DNA of 19,347 bases from Candidatus Eiseniibacteriota bacterium (GTDB taxonomy: Bacteria > Eisenbacteria > RBG-16-71-46 > CAIMUX01 > WJJG01), in assembly GCA_016867695.1 (NCBI GenBank), contig VGIY01000012.1, positions 1 through 19,347 on the forward strand, in the 5' to 3' direction. Numbering within the stretch: position 1 is the first letter of the stretch; each line of letters opens with the position of its first letter. This document shows, piece by piece, positions 14,251-19,347 of this stretch. Made by a program: the position numbers and the translations under genes. Under the pieces are notes generated by a model. That model saw only the letters and a program-made list of their open reading frames with translations. It ran no database searches and was not told the origin of the DNA.

Positions 14251-14350
14251 GCGCGGATTCGGTCTCGGCGACCGGGCGCGGCGGGGATGCGCTTTCAGCG
14301 ACCCGGGGCGGCGCTGGTTCGGGTTCAGCGACCCAGCGCGGCGCGGATGA
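14251..14350. repeat. 30-bp tandem repeat overlapping the 3' end of the ApgM-like gene
   Basis: Three in-register 30-bp copies (14251-14280, 14281-14310, 14311-14340) and the start of a fourth. The shared core on the plus strand is roughly TTCAGCGACCC...GCGGCG. The ApgM-like stop codon (14325-14327) lies in the third copy, and the sequence for its last residues (AALGR, stop) recurs in degenerate form in the copies beyond the stop. Confidence 0.75.
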
Positions 14351-15647
14351 ATGCCTCGCCCTCGAGCAGTCCCAGCGCGCCGCGAGCCGCCTGCTCCTCG
14401 TCGAAAGCCGTCGTCCCGTCGGGCGCGACGCCGGGGCGGCGGATCGCCACCGGGACCGGATCGCGCGCGTGCCGGCCCGTCTCGACCGGCGTCGGGTGAT
14501 CGGGAAGGATCGCGACCGACGTCTCGATCCCGCGCGATTCGAGGCCGGCCAGGATGTGCCGCACCAGGCGGTCGTCGAGATACTCGATGCAGCGGATCTT
14601 GAGATCGAGGTCTCGCGCGTGGCTCGCCTCGTCGGTCGCCTCCACGTGCACGTAGACGAAGTCATGGTCCTCGAGGGCGCGCAGCGCCGCCTCGGCCTTG
14701 CCCTCGTAGTTCGTGTCGTGGAGCCCGGTCGCGCCCGGGACGCGGATCAGATCGAGCCCGGCGTAGACGCCAAGGCCCATGACGAGATCGACCGCCGAGA
14801 TGACCGCGCCCCGGACGCCGAAGCGCTCGGCGAGCGTCGGCATGCTCGGACGGCGCCCCGGCGACCAGAACCAGAGCGAGTTGGCGACCTCCCGTCCCGC
14901 GACGCGGCGGCGGGCGTTGACCGGGTGGGCGGCGAGGATCGGGCGCGCCCGCTCGTAGAGCTCGTTCAGGCGGGCGGCGGTGAGGATGGCGGCCTCGGCT
15001 TCGGCGGCGCCCTCCGCCTGCCCCGCGCGGGTCGCGCGCGCACCGACGCCAGCGGCCGCGTCGCCCTCCGCCGCGCCGAGCTCAGCCAGCGGCCGCGGCA
15101 TGAGCGTTGCGGCGCGGCCGTCGAGGTGATCGTGCGGCGGGGCGCACTCGACCCGCGGCGATGCCCAGCCGCCCTCCAGCACCAGCAGGTGGCGGTAGCT
15201 GACGCCCGGGTGGAAGCGCGCCGGACGGGGGCCGCGGCCGCCGCCCAGCGCGGCGTCGATCGCCCGGATCAGCTCGGCGGCCTCCTCGTTCGAGATGTGT
15301 CCGGCGGAGTGGCTCCTGATGATCGCATCCGACTCCTCCCCGGCGAGGGTGATCAGATTGCAGCGCAGGGCGACATCCCCGGGCCGGATCTCGACGCCCA
15401 TGCTCGCCGCCTCCAGCACCGCGCGCCCCTGCGAGACCCTCGGCGCGTCGTAGCCGAGGACGGCGAGATTGGCGACGGCGGAGTCCGCGGGACCGGTCTC
15501 GCCGATCGTGCGCGCCAGGCCCATGCGTCCTTCGCGCGCGATCCGGTCGATGGCGGGCTTGCGCGCCGCCATGAGCGGCGTCTTCCCCTGGAGCCGCGCC
15601 TGCGGCCGGTCCGACATGCCGTCGCCGATGATGACGATCGACTTCAT
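14325..15647 (-). CDS. ApgM-family protein, probable homoserine kinase (archaeal-type phosphoglycerate mutase homologue)
   Basis: A 440-residue member of the alkaline-phosphatase superfamily, 2,3-bisphosphoglycerate-independent phosphoglycerate mutase of archaeal type. Seen: MKSIVIIGDGMSDRP with metal-binding D9; PADSAVANLAVLGYD with the nucleophile Ser at 56 (the usual motif is PPGSDVANL); GRAVLEAASMGVEI; CNLITL; HSAGHIS; HPVNARRRVAGREVANSLWFW; GAVISAVDLVMGLG; VPGATGLHDTNYEGKAEAAL; YVHVEATDEASHARD; and PDHPTPVETG. A subset of this family, encoded beside thrC and other aspartate-pathway genes, is proposed to be a homoserine kinase making O-phosphohomoserine. This gene lies 113 bp downstream of thrC and no ThrB is in view. 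A 30-residue Ala/Glu-rich insertion (about 188-220) is unusual. The ATG at 15647 has GGAGGC 5 bp upstream. Glycolytic mutase activity remains possible. Confidence 0.85.
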   Translation of the reverse strand: MKSIVIIGDGMSDRPQARLQGKTPLMAARKPAIDRIAREGRMGLARTIGETGPADSAVANLAVLGYDAPRVSQGRAVLEAASMGVEIRPGDVALRCNLITLAGEESDAIIRSHSAGHISNEEAAELIRAIDAALGGGRGPRPARFHPGVSYRHLLVLEGGWASPRVECAPPHDHLDGRAATLMPRPLAELGAAEGDAAAGVGARATRAGQAEGAAEAEAAILTAARLNELYERARPILAAHPVNARRRVAGREVANSLWFWSPGRRPSMPTLAERFGVRGAVISAVDLVMGLGVYAGLDLIRVPGATGLHDTNYEGKAEAALRALEDHDFVYVHVEATDEASHARDLDLKIRCIEYLDDRLVRHILAGLESRGIETSVAILPDHPTPVETGRHARDPVPVAIRRPGVAPDGTTAFDEEQAARGALGLLEGEAFIRAALGR

Positions 15648-15675
15648 TGCGCCTCCGCTGCGGTATCTCGCGCGA

Positions 15676-15698
15676 GGCGAGCGGCCGGCCTGCTCGCC
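15676..15698. other. Hairpin in the thrC to ApgM-like spacer
   Basis: GGCGAGC (15676-15682) pairs with GCTCGCC (15692-15698) around a 9-nt loop that contains GGCCGGCC. A short palindrome, CTCGCGCGAG, precedes it at 15667-15676. No T-run follows on the minus strand. It could reduce read-through from thrC or protect the upstream message. It is not evidence of a separate transcription unit. Confidence 0.35.
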
Positions 15699-15760
15699 CG
15701 GAAGTCCGCGGCTCACGGCGCGGCGCCCGCTCCGGCCACCAGGCCGGGCATGGCCCCGCG

Positions 15761-17119
15761 CTAGCGATAGTGCTTCAGCAGGTATTCCTTGAATGCCGGG
15801 TAATCGGTCTCCAGCGGCTCGTACGACTCGCTCCTCGCCTCGAGCCCCTGGAGGCTCGGCGGCAGCGGGGGGTCGACCTGGATGAGCGCCTGGATTTCCT
15901 CCGGGAACTTGGCCGGGTGCGCCGTCTCGAGCGAGATCGCTGTCGTTTCGGCATGCTCGGGATGCCGCTCGAGGAAGCGTGCCAGCCCCGCCCAGCCGAC
16001 CGCGCCGTGGGGCTCGAGCAGCGTCCCATGGCGCCGGTGGGCCTCGACGATCGTCGCCCGGGTCTCCTCGTCGCCGACGCTGACGCCGAAGAGGTCGCGC
16101 CTCAGGGCGCCGAGATCGGGCGGCTCGGAGATGCGTCCCAGCTCGTCCATGTGGCCGCCGTAGAGATCGACGACGCGCGCCAGATTCGACGGATGGCCGA
16201 CGTTCATCGCGTTGGAGATGCACTTGCGCGACGGCACGATCTTCTCGTAGCGGCCCGTCTCGAGGAAGCGCGGGACCTCGTCGTTGGCGTTGGTGGCGAC
16301 GATGAAGCGCTCGACCGGCAAGCCCGTGCGCAGCGCCAGCAGCCCGCCCATCAGGTCGCCGAAGTTGCCCGAGGGAACGGAGAAGACGACCTTCTCGCCG
16401 CCGGCGACGTCGGCAAGCCGCGCGGCGGCGTGGATGTAGTAGACCGACTGGGGCAACAGCCGGCCGATGTTGATCGAGTTGGCCGAGGTGAGGTTCAGGC
16501 CCGCCAGATCGGGATCGGCAAAGGCCTGTTTGACCAGCGCCTGGCAATCGTCGAACTTGCTGTCGAGCGCGAGGGTCGCAATGTTGCCCCCCAGCGTCGT
16601 CATCTGGCGCCGCTGGCGGTCGGAGACCTCGTGGACGGGGAAGAGGACGACCGCGCGGATGCCCGGCACGCCGAGAAACGCGTGCGCGATGGCCGAGCCG
16701 GTATCGCCCGAGGTGGCGGTGAGGATGAGCAGCTCGCGCCCCCGCTCGCGCGTCAGCCGGCCGAGCGCACGGCCCATGAAGCGCGCGGCGAAGTCTTTGA
16801 AGGAGGCGGTCGGGCCCTGGTCGAGGCGCATCACGTGGCGCGGCCCGTCGACGCGCTCGAGCGGCACCGGGTAGTCGTAGGCGTCGGCGCAGATCTCATC
16901 GAGCGCCGCGCGCGTGAAGGTGCCGACGGCGTAGGGCTCGAGCACGGCGGCGGCGAGCTCCGGGTAGGAGAGGGCGCGCGCCCGCGCGAGGAGCTCGCGG
17001 CTCATCCGCGGGAGCGTCCGCGGCAGGAAGAGCCCCCGGTCGCCCGCCTGCCCGGTCAGCAGCGCCTCGGCGAGATCGACCTCGGGGACGCTGCGGTTCG
17101 TGCTGTAGTACCGGGTCAT
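15761..17119 (-). CDS. thrC: Threonine synthase
   Basis: A PLP enzyme converting O-phosphohomoserine to threonine, the last step of the pathway. The 452 residues match the long form typified by E. coli ThrC. Seen: MTRYYSTNRSVPEVDLAEALLTG and GLFLP at the N-terminus (Thr_synth_N domain); GPTASFKDFAARFMGRAL with the PLP lysine K108; TATSGDTGSAIAHAF; SANSINIGRLLPQSVYY; VPSGNFGDLMGG; HPSNLAR; and LLEPHGAVGWAGL. The ATG at 17119 follows GGGAG by 9 bp. A TTG two codons earlier is too close to that site. A 210-bp gap containing 37-bp repeats separates it from the PLP enzyme gene upstream, and the ApgM-like gene follows. Confidence 0.97.
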   Translation of the reverse strand: MTRYYSTNRSVPEVDLAEALLTGQAGDRGLFLPRTLPRMSRELLARARALSYPELAAAVLEPYAVGTFTRAALDEICADAYDYPVPLERVDGPRHVMRLDQGPTASFKDFAARFMGRALGRLTRERGRELLILTATSGDTGSAIAHAFLGVPGIRAVVLFPVHEVSDRQRRQMTTLGGNIATLALDSKFDDCQALVKQAFADPDLAGLNLTSANSINIGRLLPQSVYYIHAAARLADVAGGEKVVFSVPSGNFGDLMGGLLALRTGLPVERFIVATNANDEVPRFLETGRYEKIVPSRKCISNAMNVGHPSNLARVVDLYGGHMDELGRISEPPDLGALRRDLFGVSVGDEETRATIVEAHRRHGTLLEPHGAVGWAGLARFLERHPEHAETTAISLETAHPAKFPEEIQALIQVDPPLPPSLQGLEARSESYEPLETDYPAFKEYLLKHYR

Positions 17120-17156
17120 CGTCAAGCTCTCCCTGGTTGCCCCGCCCGGGGGAAGC

Positions 17157-17307
17157 GTCCGTGCCGCACCCCGCGCCGCCGGGCGATCCTCTCGCCCGCG
17201 CCGCAGCCCGGCTCGTCCGGCGATCCTCTCGTCCGTGCCGCACCCCGCGCCGTCCGGCGATCCTCTCGCCCGTGCCGCGCGGCCCGGCTCATCCGGCCGC
17301 CTTCTCC
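17157..17307. repeat. 37-bp tandem repeat array upstream of thrC
   Basis: Three exact-length 37-bp units (17157-17193, 17194-17230, 17231-17267) and a degenerate fourth of about 40 bp (17268-17307). Units 1 and 3 are nearly identical (GTCCGTGCCGCACCCCGCGC start), and units 2 and 4 share a different version (GCCCG(C/T)GCCGC start), so the array alternates A-B-A-B with a 74-bp higher period. The units share the tail CCGGCGATCCTCTC, decayed in the fourth. The array fills most of the 210 bp between the MetB/MetY-type gene stop and thrC. No gene is credited there. Confidence 0.85.
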
Positions 17308-17329
17308 TGCGCGACGCCCGAAGATCCCG

Positions 17330-18808
17330 CTAGCGTCCCGGCACTTCGCGCGAGGCGCCGCCGACCGAGAAGGCGGCGGGCACGCTCACCGTGACCTTGC
17401 CCGTGATCGCGGCGAGCGCCTGGTCGAGATCGGCGATCACATCGTCGGGGTGCTCGCCGCCGACGCAGAGGCGGATCAGGTTCGGCGGGACATCGGCGAG
17501 CCGACGCCCCTCCTCGCCCTGCTGCTGGTGCGTCGAGATGGCCGGGATCGTGGCGACCGACTTCACGCGGCCGAGGTCCGTCGCGCGCCAGATGCGCTGG
17601 AAGGCGTCGAAGACCCGCCGCGTCGCGGCGGCGCCCCCCTTGACCCGCAGCGACATCAGGTGCCCGTAGCGGTTGATCGGCCGGCCGTACTCGGGATCAT
17701 GCTCGGCGTCGACCAGGAAGAGGTAGCGGCTCGCGAGCGCGTGCAGCGGGTGGGCAGGGAGCCCCAGGTAATCGACCTTCTCGATCTGCGGGTGGCCGCC
17801 GAGGAATTCGGCGACGCGCATCGTGTTGCGGCTGAACAGGTCGACCTTGGAGCGCAGCGTCCGCATGTCGTTCAGCGAGAGGATCGCGTTCATCGGCGAG
17901 AGGTTCGGCCCGTTGTCGCGGTTGGGAAGAGCCTTGATGTACATCGGGAAGTCGGCCTTGAGCTCCTCGGGCGCGAAACGGCAGGTGAGGTTCTTGCGCG
18001 CGATCACCGCCCCGGCGATGCCGAAGCCGGAGGAGGTGAGCGTCTTGGTGACCGACTGGATGACGACGTCGGCGCCGTGGCAGAGCGGGCGCAGCAGCGC
18101 CGGTGAGCCGACCGTATTGTCGATGATCAGCGGCAGCCCGTGGCGGTGGGCGATCTCGGCCACCGCGGCGAGATCGAAGAAGGCCTGACCCGGATTGGAG
18201 GGGAGCTCGCCGTAGAGAAAGCGGGTGTTCTCGTCGATCTTCGACTCCCACTCCTCGAGATCTGTCGAGCGGACCACCCAGCGGCACTCGACGCCCTTCT
18301 CGCGGTCCTTGCGCACCGCGAACTGTTGGAAGGTGCCGCCGTAGACCTGGCAGGTGGCGACGAAGTTCATCGGCCGGCCGGCGCCGCCCGCGCCGATCGA
18401 GAGGAAGGGCTCGGTCGCGCTGTGGATGGCGGCCATGCCCGAGGATGTCGCGCAGCAGGAGGTCTCGCCGTCGAAGCCGTAGCCCTCGAGCAGCGCGAGC
18501 ACGTTCTCGAAGTAGAAGAGGCTCGGGTTGGCGATCCGCGAGTAGCACCAGGTCGGGACGAGATAGGCGAGCGCCGCCTCCATCTCGTCCGAGTCGCGGT
18601 AGGCCTGGGAGGAGGCCATGTAGATCGGCTCGATGATCGAACCCTGGTTGTAGTCGAGCGACTCGCTCATCGTGTAGAGCCCATGCACCGCGATCGTGTC
18701 GAAGCGGCAGCGGCGCATCCGCGCGATCTCCTCGTTGCGGCGGCGCTGGGCTTCCTGAGCGGCGGCGACATAGCGGGCCACTCCCGGCGACAGGCCTGCG
18801 TCTGACAT
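17330..18808 (-). CDS. Cys/Met-metabolism PLP enzyme (MetB/MetY type)
   Basis: 492 residues, PLP-dependent, of the cystathionine gamma-synthase/O-acetylhomoserine sulfhydrylase family. Seen: FDTIAVHGLYTM; PIYMASSQAYRDSDEMEAAL; WCYSRIANPSLFYFENVLALLEG, equivalent to YTRIxNPT; CATSSGMAAIHSA; LIIDNTVGSPALLRPLCHGADVV; SVTKTLTSSGFGIAGAVIA with the PLP lysine K255; and the C-terminal RLCVGGEHPDDVIADLDQAL. It is longer than typical MetB (about 390) and MetY (about 430) because of an N-terminal extension of about 40 residues and inserts. The likely reaction is gamma-replacement on an acylated homoserine for methionine or homocysteine synthesis; methionine gamma-lyase is an alternative that the sequence does not exclude. 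The ATG at 18808 has GAGGAGAG 8 bp upstream. It starts 3 bp after the Lrp-type regulator stop, so translation is probably coupled. Confidence 0.88.
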   Translation of the reverse strand: MSDAGLSPGVARYVAAAQEAQRRRNEEIARMRRCRFDTIAVHGLYTMSESLDYNQGSIIEPIYMASSQAYRDSDEMEAALAYLVPTWCYSRIANPSLFYFENVLALLEGYGFDGETSCCATSSGMAAIHSATEPFLSIGAGGAGRPMNFVATCQVYGGTFQQFAVRKDREKGVECRWVVRSTDLEEWESKIDENTRFLYGELPSNPGQAFFDLAAVAEIAHRHGLPLIIDNTVGSPALLRPLCHGADVVIQSVTKTLTSSGFGIAGAVIARKNLTCRFAPEELKADFPMYIKALPNRDNGPNLSPMNAILSLNDMRTLRSKVDLFSRNTMRVAEFLGGHPQIEKVDYLGLPAHPLHALASRYLFLVDAEHDPEYGRPINRYGHLMSLRVKGGAAATRRVFDAFQRIWRATDLGRVKSVATIPAISTHQQQGEEGRRLADVPPNLIRLCVGGEHPDDVIADLDQALAAITGKVTVSVPAAFSVGGASREVPGR

Positions 18809-18811
18809 TGC

Positions 18812-19347
18812 TCAGCTCTCCTCTGTGGGGTGCGCTCCGGAGCGCGGCGCGCCGCGCCCGGGAGCCGACGGACTCCGCGGGGAGCCGTTCTCGATCACCA
18901 GATCCAGGGGGCAGCCCTCGTCCTCCTTGGGGGTGGCCAGGACGAGGAAGGTCTCCTGCTTCTCGACGCCGCGGATCCCCGCCAACCGGTGGGTCACGAG
19001 CTCCCGCAGGTGGTCGATGTCACGGGCGACGACGTGCACCAGGTAGTCGTAGCGGCCGGTCAGGTGGAAGCAGGCGCGCACCTCGGCCACGGCGCGGATG
19101 TCGGCCTCGAAGTCCTCGATCGAGAGCGCCTGATGGCGTCCGAGGTTGACCATCACCATCGCCTGGATGCCGTAGCCGAGCGCAGGGGCGTCGAGCAGCG
19201 CCCGGTAGCCGCGAACGACCCCGCGCTCCTCGAGGCGACGCACGCGCTCGAGCGTGGTCGAGGGGGCGAGCTCGCTCGCGCGGGCGAGGTCGATGTTGGC
19301 GATCCGTCCGTTGGCCTGGAGCGCGGCGAGGATCCGGAGATCGGTCT
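18812..19347 (-). CDS. Lrp/AsnC-family transcriptional regulator, 5' end cut by window edge
   Basis: 178 codons are visible and the start lies beyond 19347. The N-terminal winged helix-turn-helix reads TDLRILAALQANGRIANIDLA followed by RASELAPSTTLERVRRLEERGVVRGYRALLD, typical of Lrp/AsnC. Next is the RAM ligand-binding and oligomerisation domain: GYGIQAMVMVNLGRHQALSIEDFEADI, VRACFHLTGRYDYLVHVVARDIDHLRELVTHRLAGIRGVEKQETFLVL. A tail of about 35 residues (PKEDEGC onwards, ending HPTEES) is longer than usual. An ATG-like internal GTG at 19243 would lose the DNA-binding domain and is not the start. It heads a unit with the PLP enzyme, thrC and the ApgM-like gene, so it probably senses an amino acid of that pathway. 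Confidence 0.95.
   Translation of the reverse strand, partial: TDLRILAALQANGRIANIDLARASELAPSTTLERVRRLEERGVVRGYRALLDAPALGYGIQAMVMVNLGRHQALSIEDFEADIRAVAEVRACFHLTGRYDYLVHVVARDIDHLRELVTHRLAGIRGVEKQETFLVLATPKEDEGCPLDLVIENGSPRSPSAPGRGAPRSGAHPTEES

Noticed and set aside
12577..14499. 640-codon plus-strand open frame opposite phoU and the cotransporter gene
   Set aside because: It reads as charged, Gln/Glu/Arg-rich low complexity, antisense to transmembrane coding; not a gene.
17157..17307. 37-bp repeats considered as a CRISPR array
   Set aside because: The repeats are directly adjacent with no unique spacers, and no cas gene is present.
15647..18106. 819-codon plus-strand open frame across apgM-like, thrC and the MetB/MetY-type gene
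   Set aside because: It crosses three conserved minus-strand genes and the repeat array, has no domain pattern and no ribosome-binding site; an artefact of high GC.

Overview
The window is a high-GC bacterial chromosomal segment in which most genes read from the minus strand. Shine-Dalgarno sequences are clear (AGGAGG-type). Two large secreted proteases end in FlgD-like Ig folds of the kind used as C-terminal sorting or anchoring domains. That, with the GC content, suits a high-GC lineage of the FCB/Eisenbacteria kind or a deltaproteobacterium-like group. This is an inference from style; no marker gene here fixes the taxon.

Layout, left to right. (1) 1-2728, minus: gltX (glutamyl-tRNA synthetase), then glnS (glutaminyl-tRNA synthetase, cut by the window edge), which has a good promoter of its own in the gap. 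(2) 3079-4071, plus: a secreted SUMF1/FGE-fold protein that lacks the redox cysteines of true formylglycine-generating enzyme. (3) about 4215-5809: an IS110-family insertion sequence between two convergent genes. It has a DEDD transposase, an 11-bp perfect inverted repeat outside it, and structured noncoding ends that are candidates for the bridge/seek RNA. (4) 5811-11836: a secreted M36-like metalloprotease (minus), a four-helix phage-holin-4/YvlD-type membrane protein (plus), and a secreted S8 subtilase (minus) whose 3' end overlaps that of the membrane protein by 7 bp. (5) 12085-14178, minus: a Na/Pi cotransporter-type gene followed 21 bp later by a PhoU-like gene. (6) 14325-19347, minus: an Lrp/AsnC regulator (cut by the edge), a MetB/MetY-type PLP enzyme 3 bp downstream, threonine synthase thrC, and an ApgM-type phosphoglycerate mutase homologue that in this context is probably the homoserine kinase.

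The last block reads as a homoserine-node unit: acyl-homoserine to the methionine side through the PLP enzyme, homoserine to O-phosphohomoserine (ApgM-like protein) to threonine (ThrC), with an Lrp-type sensor at the head. Three gaps in the right half (after phoU, after apgM, before thrC) hold GC-rich tandem repeats of 30, 30 and 37 bp. They are unrelated in sequence but similar in style, and one runs into the 3' end of a gene. The most interesting items are the IS110 element with its RNA-like ends, the intergenic minisatellites, the ApgM/thrC pairing, and a 10-bp-periodic GATC cluster upstream of the holin-like gene.
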